Source of the DNA: a virus
Reading direction: 5' to 3' (one strand)
IMG/VR virus record: IMGVR_UViG_3300042462_000287
Coordinates: 1-45,925 of that record
DNA length: 45,925 bases
The position numbers were made by a program, and so were the translations under genes. The notes beneath the pieces were generated by a model, which searched no databases, had not been told where the DNA came from, and saw only the letters and a list, made by a program, of their open reading frames with translations. Shown here piece after piece: positions 34,428 to 42,153 of this stretch; position 1 is the first letter of the stretch; each line of letters opens with the position of its first letter.

Positions 34428-36216
34428 TTTTAATGACCTTATTGACATACTCGATGGAGAAGAGTTTGAAGAAAGACCAGTAGATCTAAGAGCATTTGTA
34501 ACCAACCCAGAGTATCTTGGACTTCCACCACTTTCCGAATATCAATATACCTTAATTGAAAAAAGTTCTCAGATATATAAAGAGGCAACCCTAATGAAAC
34601 TTTTTGGAGAAGAAGAGGGTTCTAGAATATTTAAGCAAACGGCTAACGAAGTAATTGCTCAACTTGGTAAGGGTTCTGGTAAAGACTACTGCTCAACAAT
34701 TGCAACAGCCTATATAGTTTATTTATTATTATGCTTAAAAGACCCAGCGGCATATTACGGAAAGCCACCAGGAGATGCAATTGATATTTTGAATATTGCT
34801 ATTAACGCACAGCAAGCAAACAATGTTTTTTTTAAAGGGTTTAAAACACGAATTGAAAAGTCTCCGTGGTTTACTGGAAAGTACACAGATAAAGCTTCTG
34901 AAATGAAGTTTGATAAATCTATTACAGTTCATTCTGGTCACTCTGAGCGTGAGGCTTGGGAAGGTTATAACGTTATTGTTGTTATCCTTGATGAGATTTC
35001 AGGATTTGCTACAGAAAATACAACTGGACACGATCAAGCAAAAACTGCAGATGCAATATATGATATGTACAGGGCTTCAGTAGATTCACGTTTCCCAGAC
35101 TTTGGTAAAGTAATATTGCTTTCTTTTCCAAGATTTAAAAATGATCCAATACAAAAATTCTATGAATCTGTCATTGCAGAAAAAGAAATTGTAATAAGAA
35201 GTCATAATTTTAAAATGGACCTAGACCTGCCAGACGGAACCGAAGGAAATGAATTTGTAATTGAATGGGAAGAAGACCATATAGTTTCTTATTCTATTCC
35301 AAAGGTGTATGCATTGAAACGTCCAACTTGGGAAATTAATCCAACTAGAAGCATTGATGATTTTAAAGTAGCATTTTATAAAAACTCTATGGATGCACTA
35401 GGAAGATTTGCCTGCATGCCGTCAGACGCAGTAGATGCATTTTTTAAATCAAGAGAAAAAATAGAAACTGCATTTAACAATACAGCAATTGCCCTAGATC
35501 AATTTGGAAGATTTGAAAATTGGTTTGCACCAGATCCAGATAAAGAATATTTTATACACGTAGACCTTGCACAAAAGCATGACCACTGTGCAGTTTCTTT
35601 AGCGCATGTTCAAAAATGGGTAAATGTAAAAGTTACAGACACGTACTCACAACCAGCGCCAATAGTAGAAGTAGATGCTGTCAGGTTTTGGACTCCCACG
35701 CCAGACAAATCTGTGGACTTTGCAGAAGTAAGAGACTACATATTGTCTTTACAAACAAAAGGTTTTAAAATAAGACTTTGTACTTTTGATAGATGGAACT
35801 CTCACGATATGATGCAACAATTAAAGCAATATGGAATTAATACAGAAATTTTATCTGTTGCTAAAAAACATTATGATGACATGGCAATGATAGTTTTAGA
35901 AGAAAGACTTAAGGGTCCACACATACCCTTACTTATAGATGAACTATTACAATTAAAAATTATGAGGGACAAGGTAGATCACCCAAGAAAAGGATCAAAG
36001 GATTTGGCTGACGCCGTTTGCGGCTCAGTATTTAATGCAATAAGTAAAACTAAATTTGATTTAAATCAAGAAATTAAAATACATACATATGAATCTATGA
36101 GTTTTGATGACGACTTCTCAAAAGATAACCCAGATGTTACGGCTACCAACATGATACGGGCTCCCCGTATGCCAACTAGTTTGTCAGAGTCTTTAGAAAG
36201 GATGACAACATTATGA
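34417..36216 (+). CDS. terL: Terminase large subunit (packaging ATPase/nuclease)
   Basis: 599 residues from GTG 34417, with GAGGAAGT upstream. ATPase: Walker A-like QLGKGSGKD90 (Asp where Ser/Thr is usual), Walker B VVILDEISGF. RNase H-like nuclease: D at FIHVDLAQKHDHC, second acid at RLCTFDRWNSHDM, and third at KDLADAVCGSVFN. The enzyme pumps DNA into the capsid and cuts concatemers. The portal and capsid genes are not next to it, unusual for siphovirus-type clusters. The next gene starts at the overlapping ATGA. Confidence 0.9.
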   Translation: MDLNFNDLIDILDGEEFEERPVDLRAFVTNPEYLGLPPLSEYQYTLIEKSSQIYKEATLMKLFGEEEGSRIFKQTANEVIAQLGKGSGKDYCSTIATAYIVYLLLCLKDPAAYYGKPPGDAIDILNIAINAQQANNVFFKGFKTRIEKSPWFTGKYTDKASEMKFDKSITVHSGHSEREAWEGYNVIVVILDEISGFATENTTGHDQAKTADAIYDMYRASVDSRFPDFGKVILLSFPRFKNDPIQKFYESVIAEKEIVIRSHNFKMDLDLPDGTEGNEFVIEWEEDHIVSYSIPKVYALKRPTWEINPTRSIDDFKVAFYKNSMDALGRFACMPSDAVDAFFKSREKIETAFNNTAIALDQFGRFENWFAPDPDKEYFIHVDLAQKHDHCAVSLAHVQKWVNVKVTDTYSQPAPIVEVDAVRFWTPTPDKSVDFAEVRDYILSLQTKGFKIRLCTFDRWNSHDMMQQLKQYGINTEILSVAKKHYDDMAMIVLEERLKGPHIPLLIDELLQLKIMRDKVDHPRKGSKDLADAVCGSVFNAISKTKFDLNQEIKIHTYESMSFDDDFSKDNPDVTATNMIRAPRMPTSLSESLERMTTL

Positions 36217-36461
36217 GTGAATATCAAGAAAAAGCAAAAGAATGCAAATGCTGTGGCAAACATGTGCCACTTCCAACAGTATTAAAAGAATACAATGGAA
36301 TGGTTGTATGCCCAACTACATTTTCAAACATTGTTGAATATCAAAGAATATGGAATGCTATTGGATCTAGGCCACCTGGAAACATAAGAAAGCATTTTTC
36401 AGAGTATGTACAACAAATAGTAGAATTGCATTTTATAGAAAACAAAAAAGATGAAAAATAA
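36213..36461 (+). CDS. Small Cys-containing protein
   Basis: 82 residues, ATG overlapping terL by ATGA. N-terminal CKCC (C11, C13, C14) and C33 could bind zinc; the rest is a helical, aromatic region (RIWNAIGSRPPGNIRKHF). No family is recognised. Overlaps the next gene by 11 nt. A zinc-binding role is a guess from Cys spacing. Confidence 0.55.
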   Translation: MSEYQEKAKECKCCGKHVPLPTVLKEYNGMVVCPTTFSNIVEYQRIWNAIGSRPPGNIRKHFSEYVQQIVELHFIENKKDEK

Positions 36462-37443
36462 AAGAGCATCTTACTGGCAAGAAAATGATAATGATGTTTT
36501 TAGTAAATTACAAAATAAAGAAACTGTAAATCTAATGTGGTCTTGTATTAATAACATAGAGCCAGAACAGCCAATGCTACTGCAAAATACATTGCGTTTA
36601 AACGAAGACAGAATGTATTTTGATTTAAGCGATAATATAGAAAAAAGAATAAATACAGATGGACACAGGGGCCCAGATTTTATTAAAAATGTAGATATTT
36701 TATTTGCTGGGTGTTCGCAAACCTATGGTTTAGGGGTTAAAGATGGGGCAATATGGGGGGAGATGGTAGCTAAAAATCTAGGCCTTAAATATAATAATGT
36801 GTCTTATCGTGGAGGATCCGTTATGCAAATAGTTTATAACATTTTTAACTATTTTGAAAAATATGGTAATCCAAAATATATCCTATGTGCATTACCATCG
36901 TTTGCCAGAACTCATGTATTTATAGATTCTGAAATATTAACCTCAGCACCTCATAACAAAGTATTAGAAAAAGCATATGGATCCGACAAAGGACCTTATA
37001 GAGCGCTATATCTTTCTAAAAATAGCAGGTACATAAAGCTTCCAGCCAAAGTAGAAGAAGTTTTTCCAAATGAACATAGAGTTTGGATTAACTTAATGTT
37101 TATTTCAATGTTAGAAACATATTGTCATTCAAATAATATAAAATTACTATGGACAACATGGCTAGACGTATATGAAGATAACAATCAACAAATGTATGAT
37201 AAATTTAAAAATTTTTTTGAATTATCAGAAGACTGGGACCAGACAATACCGCCAGACGGCATTTCTCCAGAAAAAGAAAGCGTGTGCCATCAAAACTTTA
37301 AAGATAAATATGAAAATTTTTTTCATAGGGGAACAGATTGGGATATTAGGGATCTTGAAGTTTGGGAAGGGCATTGGGGCGCCCACACACATATACACAT
37401 ATATGAAAATTTTATAAGAGAAATGAAAAAACTTGGACTATAG
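36451..37443 (+). CDS. SGNH-like hydrolase/acyltransferase, copy 1
   Basis: 330 residues, ATG at 36451 inside the end of the upstream gene. The serine nucleophile block is FAGCSQTYGLG (S89), in the phage form of the SGNH GDSxTxG motif. Block V is near the C-terminus with H308-W-G-A-H312-T-H314. A second copy of this gene type lies at 39354. SGNH enzymes remove or transfer acyl groups on glycans or small molecules. The order of oxyanion residues in between is not clear, so activity is inferred. A 90-nt AT-rich gap separates it from the carbamoyltransferase. Confidence 0.7.
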   Translation: MKNKRASYWQENDNDVFSKLQNKETVNLMWSCINNIEPEQPMLLQNTLRLNEDRMYFDLSDNIEKRINTDGHRGPDFIKNVDILFAGCSQTYGLGVKDGAIWGEMVAKNLGLKYNNVSYRGGSVMQIVYNIFNYFEKYGNPKYILCALPSFARTHVFIDSEILTSAPHNKVLEKAYGSDKGPYRALYLSKNSRYIKLPAKVEEVFPNEHRVWINLMFISMLETYCHSNNIKLLWTTWLDVYEDNNQQMYDKFKNFFELSEDWDQTIPPDGISPEKESVCHQNFKDKYENFFHRGTDWDIRDLEVWEGHWGAHTHIHIYENFIREMKKLGL

Positions 37444-37530
37444 ATTTATTATTTATTTATACTATAAGGTTATTTATAAAATAAAAAAAATATTTATAAA
37501 ACAGCCTAAGCAAAAAGATAGGTACATATA
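37444..37530. repeat. AT-rich gap with 11-bp direct repeat
   Basis: The gap before the carbamoyltransferase is almost pure A/T. TATTTATAAAA occurs twice, at 37471-37481 and 37491-37501, exactly 20 bp apart, about two helical turns. TATACT at 37458-37463 is a weak -10. No hairpin terminator is seen. Possible regulator site or bent DNA. Confidence 0.4.
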
Positions 37531-38970
37531 TTGATAATTTTAGGAATTAATGAAACTTCCCATGACGCTTCTGTATCTTTAATTAAAGATGGAGACATAT
37601 TATTTTCTGGGCATGCCGAAAGATATAGTAAGCAAAAAAATGATTGGTTTACAAATGATAGTTTAATTAAAGATGCATTAGAGTACGGGTATCCAGATAA
37701 AATAGCCTATTATGAAAACAGATGGCTAAAGAAGGCCCGTATAGCCATTCATGGCGGGTTTGGTGGTGACAAGCCATACTTTCTTCAAACACCCCTTAAA
37801 AAAATTCCTAGGGCTTCCTTTGGGCATCACAAATCCCATGCAGCAGCAGGATACTACACAAGTAATTATACAGATGCGGTTATTGTAGTTTTAGATGCAA
37901 TTGGAGAATTTAATACTTCTACGGTATGGGTGGGAGAAGGATCTAACATTAAACAAGTTTACAAACAAAACTACCCTGTAAGCTTTGGACTTTTTTATTC
38001 CGCATTTACTCAGCTTATAGGGTTAATGCCAAATCAAGAAGAATACATTATGATGGGAATGGCTGGTTACGGAGACTGGACAAAATATTATAAACAGGTA
38101 GATAATTATTTCCCTAAATATGATAAACAAAAATATAATTTTCACAAAGGCATTACTGATTGGGGATGGGTTTCAGAGCAAGACAAGTTTGATATTGCCG
38201 CAGCAGTTCAGGTAGTTTATGAGCAAAGGCTTATAGACTTTATGAATATGGCTAAATCAATAACAAGAAAAACAAATTTAGTTTTTATGGGAGGATGTGC
38301 CCTTAACTGTTCTGCTAATACATTGCTATGGAAAATATTTGATAGCGTTTGGATTATGCCTAACCCAGGAGATGCTGGTAGCTCATTAGGCGCAGCAGCG
38401 TTATTGTATGGCAAGCATTTAAATTGGAGTGGCCCCTATCTTGGATATAATTTATCAGGTGAATATCCCGTTAATGAAATTGTTGATGAGATATTAACAA
38501 ATAAAATAGTAGCGGTAGCAAACGGAAGAGCAGAATACGGACCTAGAGCGTTGGGCAATAGGAGCATACTGGCAGACCCCAGAGACCCAGACATTAAAGA
38601 TAAAGTTAATTTAATTAAACAAAGAGAAAATTTTAGGCCGTTTGCCCCAGTAATTATGGAAGAATGTGCTAGTGAATGGTTTGAAATGAATTTTACTTCA
38701 CCATACATGCAATATGCCGTAAAATGTAAAAAACCAGATTTAATACCCTCTGTTGTTCACGTAGATGGAACGTCTAGAGTGCAGACAGTAAACAGAGAAC
38801 AGCATCGAGGCTTGTGGCGTGTTTTAAATAAATTTTATCAAGAAACAGGTGTGCCAGTTTTATTAAATACTAGCCTAAATATAAAGGGTCAGCCACTTAT
38901 TAATGATAAAAATGATATCATTGACTGGCAGCAGCATTATAAGTATAATATACTAACTGGGCAACAGTAG
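37531..38970 (+). CDS. Carbamoyltransferase, NodU/TobZ/HypF family
   Basis: 479 residues from TTG 37531 (second base of a MIILGINETSHDASVSLI start, the family's normal beginning). Kae1-like metal site: H99/H103 in GHHKSHAAAGYY, D122 (VVLDAIGE) and D281 (NPGDAGSSLGAA). The C-terminal YrdC-like part carries EYGPRALGNRSILADPR and the RPFAPVIMEE block. The reaction adds a carbamoyl group from carbamoyl phosphate, by way of carbamoyl-AMP, to a sugar hydroxyl or similar. The C-terminus is shorter than usual and ends at a stop that lies within the tRNA gene, so it may have been truncated by that insertion. Confidence 0.88.
   Translation: MIILGINETSHDASVSLIKDGDILFSGHAERYSKQKNDWFTNDSLIKDALEYGYPDKIAYYENRWLKKARIAIHGGFGGDKPYFLQTPLKKIPRASFGHHKSHAAAGYYTSNYTDAVIVVLDAIGEFNTSTVWVGEGSNIKQVYKQNYPVSFGLFYSAFTQLIGLMPNQEEYIMMGMAGYGDWTKYYKQVDNYFPKYDKQKYNFHKGITDWGWVSEQDKFDIAAAVQVVYEQRLIDFMNMAKSITRKTNLVFMGGCALNCSANTLLWKIFDSVWIMPNPGDAGSSLGAAALLYGKHLNWSGPYLGYNLSGEYPVNEIVDEILTNKIVAVANGRAEYGPRALGNRSILADPRDPDIKDKVNLIKQRENFRPFAPVIMEECASEWFEMNFTSPYMQYAVKCKKPDLIPSVVHVDGTSRVQTVNREQHRGLWRVLNKFYQETGVPVLLNTSLNIKGQPLINDKNDIIDWQQHYKYNILTGQQ
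38921..38949 (+). promoter_or_regulatory. tRNA promoter TTGACT - 17 bp - TATAAT inside the carbamoyltransferase end
   Basis: TTGACT (38921-38926) and TATAAT (38944-38949) with an ideal 17-bp spacer lie inside the carbamoyltransferase coding end. The predicted start is 38956, five bases before the tRNA gene at 38961. Confidence 0.8.
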
Positions 38971-39034
38971 CTTAGTTGGTTAAAGCCCCGAACTCATAAT
39001 TCGGTAACCGTAGGTTCGAGTCCTACCTGTTGTA
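38961..39034 (+). tRNA. tRNA with CAU anticodon (Met elongator or Ile2)
   Basis: A full 74-nt cloverleaf: acceptor GCAACAG with CTGTTGT (first pair G-U), D arm GCTT/AAGC, anticodon stem CCGAA/TTCGG around loop CTCATAA (CAU at 38995-38997), T arm GTAGG/CCTAC with TTCGAGT, discriminator A; CCA is not encoded. It lacks the initiator features (mismatch at 1-72 of C-A type, three G-C pairs in the anticodon stem), so it is an elongator Met or a lysidine-modified Ile tRNA. Its first 10 nt overlap the upstream gene's end. Confidence 0.93.
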
Positions 39035-39046
39035 CAAGGAGATATT

Positions 39047-39370
39047 TTGGAATACTCAGAAGAACAGTTTGACAGAGATTTAGAATATTACATTGAAATT
39101 GGTGCTATTGAAATATCTGGCGTTGATGAATACGGCGAAATAATTTTTAAAATTACAGATGAAGCGGAAGAACTAGCCCCAGAGCTATGGCAATCACATA
39201 AAGATTATATAGACGAGACGCTTCTTGATCTTTATGAAAAAGATTTGATTTCTGTAGAGTATGATGAAAATCTTCAAGCAACAATTACTTTAACGGAAGG
39301 GGCAAAAAAAATAGCAAGGCAGCACGGAATGATAGAGTTTGAGGGAGAAGAGCATGAACAAAAAGATTAA
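39047..39370 (+). CDS. Small acidic, possibly winged-helix protein
   Basis: 107 residues from TTG 39047 with AAGGAGA upstream. It is acidic and has two helix-strand units (the segment FKITDEAEELAPELWQSH, then VEYDENLQATITLTEGAKKI), a look found in small winged-helix or DNA-mimic phage proteins. No Cys. Overlaps the next gene by 17 nt. Unknown function; a host-factor blocking role is conceivable but unsupported. Confidence 0.55.
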   Translation: MEYSEEQFDRDLEYYIEIGAIEISGVDEYGEIIFKITDEAEELAPELWQSHKDYIDETLLDLYEKDLISVEYDENLQATITLTEGAKKIARQHGMIEFEGEEHEQKD

Positions 39371-40325
39371 TATATACAAAAAAGAAAACTTTTCTGGGCC
39401 CCCATTTATTAAAGGATTAATTAGTTTTCAAAACCCAAACTCAAGTTTTAAATTAATGATACATGAAGAAAAACTGGGGATCCCAGAAGATGACGAATTT
39501 ACTTATAGTTATAATTCTGCAGGGCTGCGGTCAGACGAATTCACAAACAATCATTCTGGAACACATGTTCTTTTTGCTGGCTGCTCTGAAACAGAGGGTC
39601 TTGGGAATAAATTAGAAAATATTTGGGCAAATCAATTATATAAAAAAATTATAAATGAAGAGCCATGTTCTGGATTTTTTAACGTAGGAGTTCGGGCCGT
39701 TGGTATCTCTGCAATAAATAGGCAAATAATTAGCTACATGCAACAGTACGGGAAACCAAATAATTTATTCGTCAACTATCCAGACTTTTATAGACATTAT
39801 AAATGGAACGATATAAAAAAATTTTGGGAACAAAAAATTGGCTTAGAAACAATGGCTTCATACAATCTTAAAGATAAATTCTTTTTAAAAGAATTTAAAG
39901 ATGCAGCAATTAATGACTCTGATTCTTTTTTTATAGATGACAACTTGCCCGAAGAGGCAATGAGACAATCGGCAATAGCAAACGGGAAACTTATGATTCA
40001 TGAATATATGAGTGATGAAAGAAAATCTGACTTTGTTATAAACTCAATTCATAATATAATGTTAATGGAACAGATTTGCAAAGTAATGGGAATAAATTTT
40101 TTGTGGGGAACTTGGGATCAATATGCTTCCGCAACTATCAGAGAAAGTGGTTTATTTAATAGCTATGTAGATATTGGTAATGTCAAAAATTTTTATAAAT
40201 GGGCGGAAGAGTCTGGATACAATACAAAAGATCTGTCGGCCAGAGACCGTGGGCATTCTGGAATTCCATACCATACATATTGGGCAGAACAATTTTTTAA
40301 TTCATATAAAGAAAATAAAAAATGA
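39354..40325 (+). CDS. SGNH-like hydrolase/acyltransferase, copy 2
   Basis: 323 residues. The start at ATG 39354 (MNKKINIYKK) follows GGGAGAAGAG; an in-frame ATG at 39339 would overlap more. Nucleophile block FAGCSETEGLGNK (S78) matches copy 1 at 36451 (FAGCSQTYGLG), and DRGHSGIPYH at the C-terminus (D298, H301, H307) supplies the catalytic Asp-His. The two copies share the FLW/LLWGTW strand (INFLWGTWDQY; IKLLWTTWLDV) and thus are paralogues flanking the carbamoyltransferase. Likely acyl transfer or removal on the same glycan or metabolite. Overlaps the next ATG by 4 nt. Confidence 0.72.
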   Translation: MNKKINIYKKENFSGPPFIKGLISFQNPNSSFKLMIHEEKLGIPEDDEFTYSYNSAGLRSDEFTNNHSGTHVLFAGCSETEGLGNKLENIWANQLYKKIINEEPCSGFFNVGVRAVGISAINRQIISYMQQYGKPNNLFVNYPDFYRHYKWNDIKKFWEQKIGLETMASYNLKDKFFLKEFKDAAINDSDSFFIDDNLPEEAMRQSAIANGKLMIHEYMSDERKSDFVINSIHNIMLMEQICKVMGINFLWGTWDQYASATIRESGLFNSYVDIGNVKNFYKWAEESGYNTKDLSARDRGHSGIPYHTYWAEQFFNSYKENKK

Positions 40326-41140
40326 AATTTCATTGGATGCATAGGTTTAGTTTTGGCAACACAGAAGATAAATTAGTTGAAATGGCAAGGACTTTAGAAA
40401 AATCAAAAGCCTATTCTGTTCTTTTAACCTACTCGACAGGGTCACCAGACTATGTTCCATTTTTACCAATAATGATCAGGTTAACAAAAAATCTTAAATT
40501 TATGATGGCATTTAGGCCTTATACCTTAAGCCCAGAGTATGCAATTAGATTTTTTAATACAATGAAACAGGCTTATGGAGACAGATTAACATTTAATATG
40601 GTAGCTGGCAAAATGCTTGAAGATGAAGAACAAGCAGCAATTAAGATGTATAACCTTGAAGAATCATTAATAAATACCATTGAAAAAAGAATAGAGTTTA
40701 CAGATAAATGGGCAGAAAAATTTTTTTCTTATATGAAACCAGAAAATCTAATTTCTTATACAATAGCAAATTCACCAATTACACTTGAACTTGGGAACAG
40801 GTGGACAGATTATATTATTTTTGATCATTGGAAGATAGAAGAAAATTATGCTAAAGCAAAAGATACCAAATTAGTTTTATGTATTGATCCCCTTATTAGG
40901 GAAACCAAAGAAGAACTGGACTCAGAAATAGAATATCATTATCAATCATGGGCAACAAATGAAGGACTAAAACCCTCTATTTGGGAAAAAAGAGAGCATT
41001 TGATCCGTGGCAATATGGAAGAAGTTAAGCAGCAGATTAGAGACATATCTAAAAAATATGGGATAGATGACTTTATGATAGTAACCAGCCAAAAAGACAT
41101 ATCCAGCCTTTTGAAGCTTATGCAAGAAATGTCTGATTAG
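40322..41140 (+). CDS. Luciferase-like (LLM) flavin/F420-dependent monooxygenase
   Basis: 272 residues, ATG overlapping the upstream stop by ATGA. TIM-barrel LLM marks: FMMAFRPYTLSPEYAIRFFN followed by GDRLTFNMVAGK, the family's strand 4 pattern, and a C-terminal helix-strand pair (IRDISKKYGIDDFMIVTS). Shorter than usual (about 300-350). LLM enzymes use reduced FMN or F420 to oxidise or reduce small organics; many act in natural-product or glycan pathways. The cofactor cannot be read. Last gene of the surface/secondary-metabolism cluster, followed by the Hsp20 promoter. Confidence 0.75.
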   Translation: MKFHWMHRFSFGNTEDKLVEMARTLEKSKAYSVLLTYSTGSPDYVPFLPIMIRLTKNLKFMMAFRPYTLSPEYAIRFFNTMKQAYGDRLTFNMVAGKMLEDEEQAAIKMYNLEESLINTIEKRIEFTDKWAEKFFSYMKPENLISYTIANSPITLELGNRWTDYIIFDHWKIEENYAKAKDTKLVLCIDPLIRETKEELDSEIEYHYQSWATNEGLKPSIWEKREHLIRGNMEEVKQQIRDISKKYGIDDFMIVTSQKDISSLLKLMQEMSD

Positions 41141-41157
41141 TAGAATTTTTTAATAAA

Positions 41158-41166
41158 TGATATAAT
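41158..41166 (+). promoter_or_regulatory. Extended -10 promoter TGATATAAT before hsp20
   Basis: TATAAT at 41161-41166 preceded by TGA. Predicted start about 41173, giving a ~50-nt leader with a strong GAAAGGGG site before the ATG at 41225. No clear -35. Confidence 0.65.
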
Positions 41167-41173
41167 AATATAT

Positions 41174-41224
41174 AGGTCGCCGAATGGGGCCTAATTTAAA
41201 TTATTCGCTTGAAAGGGGAATAAA
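41174..41224 (+). promoter_or_regulatory. Structured hsp20 5' leader (candidate thermosensor)
   Basis: The leader has a 5-bp stem AGGTC/GGGCCT-type near 41174-41192, CGAAT (41181-41185) that can pair with ATTCG (41203-41207), and a 12-bp palindrome TAATTTAAATTA at 41192-41203, all ahead of AAGGGG. The alternatives compete. A heat-sensitive fold is possible but no direct pairing to the ribosome site is clear. Confidence 0.3.
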
Positions 41225-41632
41225 ATGGTAACAAAACTTGCTATGGATCTTTTCAATGATCCATTTTTTATTGGATGGGATACAAATTTTGCAAAAATGC
41301 AATCTTCAAACTCTAACTATCCAATTTACGATCTAGTCAAATTCGATAATGGTGCCTACGGCATTAGCTTGGCAATTGCTGGATTCCAACGTGAAGACAT
41401 TAGTATTCACATTGAAAATAATAATTTAGTAATTAAAGGTGAATTACACGGAGAACACTGGGATGGAGAATATATCCACGAAGGAATTGCCAAAAGAAAT
41501 TTTGAAAGGTCATTTTCATTAGGAGAATATATGGAAGTTGATCTTGCCGAAATGAAAGATGGCATGCTCCATATACACATTAGTAAAAATGTCCCTGAAG
41601 AGAAAAAACCAAAAGTCATCAAGATCAAATAA
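41225..41632 (+). CDS. Small heat shock protein (Hsp20/IbpA-like chaperone)
   Basis: 135 residues, ATG with AAGGGGAATAA upstream. The alpha-crystallin domain spans about residues 35-125, with ISLAIAGFQREDISIHIENN, GIAKRNFERSF and the family's LADGMLHI-like MKDGMLHIHI. The C-terminal tail has an I-x-I motif (VIKIK) used for oligomer assembly. An ATP-independent holdase. Phage copies are thought to help virion folding or protect host proteins during infection. Own promoter and leader. Followed by the structured RNA. Confidence 0.93.
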   Translation: MVTKLAMDLFNDPFFIGWDTNFAKMQSSNSNYPIYDLVKFDNGAYGISLAIAGFQREDISIHIENNNLVIKGELHGEHWDGEYIHEGIAKRNFERSFSLGEYMEVDLAEMKDGMLHIHISKNVPEEKKPKVIKIK

Positions 41633-41636
41633 ATAG

Positions 41637-41642
41637 TATAAT
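41637..41642 (+). promoter_or_regulatory. -10 box TATAAT before the structured leader
   Basis: TATAAT at 41637-41642 lies right after the hsp20 stop. Start predicted near 41649, just inside the structured RNA. No TG or good -35 is seen, so strength is uncertain. Confidence 0.45.
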
Positions 41643-41645
41643 AAG

Positions 41646-41728
41646 AACCTGCACCCCTTCATCGGGGAGTCGCAGGTTATTCGGGTCGCTACCCGAAGGA
41701 TGGACCTGAGCACGTCCGCAAACTGCTC
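41646..41728 (+). ncRNA. GC-rich structured RNA / leader of the thermonuclease gene
   Basis: A 7-bp stem AACCTGC (41646-41652) / GCAGGTT (41672-41678) encloses an inner CCCC/GGGG hairpin. A second hairpin TTCGGGT/ACCCGAA (41680-41697) has a CGCT tetraloop. Further pairing is possible as GGAC/GTCC (41702-41717), or alternatively GAGCA/TGCTC (41708-41728). The stretch is far more GC-rich than its neighbours and shows no reading frame of note. Terminator T tract is absent. It sits 20 nt before the GGAG and ATG of the nuclease gene, so a cis-acting leader or processed small RNA is likely. No known family is recognised. Confidence 0.6.
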
Positions 41729-41748
41729 TTTAATATTTTAGGAGAATA

Positions 41749-42153
41749 ATGTTTGAGTACAGAATTAAGCAAGTAACAAAAATTGTAGATGGAGACACAG
41801 TAGATGTCGACATAGATCTAGGATTTAGCATTTCATATGCTCAAAGACTTAGACTGGCAGGTATCGATACGCCAGAGTCTAGAACTACCGATAAGCTTGA
41901 AAAAGCATTAGGCCTCGAATCAAAAGAATATCTTAAGTCTAAGTTTAAAGACGCAAAGGTTATAGTTGTAAAAACAGAAAAACCAGACAGCACAGAAAAG
42001 TATGGTCGCATACTTGGATGGATTTACATTGACGGCAACACAAAGTCTGTTAACGAACAGATGATTGAAGATGGATACGCTTGGGGATACATGGGGGAGA
42101 CTAAAGTAAAAGATTTTGATGCTTTAGCAAAACAAAGAGCAAGGAATAAGTAG
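41749..42153 (+). CDS. Thermonuclease (SNase-like)
   Basis: 134 residues, ATG with TTTTAGGAGAATA upstream. The SNase fold is clear: KIVDGDTVDVDID, then RLRLAGIDTPESR with the catalytic Arg and Glu, and TEKYGRILGWIY (second Arg). It hydrolyses DNA or RNA with calcium. No signal peptide, so it acts inside the cell, perhaps on host DNA or in repair. It follows the structured leader, and its stop abuts the next gene with no gap (next ATG starts at once). Confidence 0.9.
   Translation: MFEYRIKQVTKIVDGDTVDVDIDLGFSISYAQRLRLAGIDTPESRTTDKLEKALGLESKEYLKSKFKDAKVIVVKTEKPDSTEKYGRILGWIYIDGNTKSVNEQMIEDGYAWGYMGETKVKDFDALAKQRARNK

Noticed and set aside
38961-39034. Initiator tRNA(fMet)
   Set aside because: The anticodon stem lacks the three G-C pairs and the 1-72 position is G-U, so it is not an initiator.
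41646-41728. The hairpins as a terminator of hsp20
   Set aside because: No T tract follows any of the stems, and the RNA continues into the nuclease leader.
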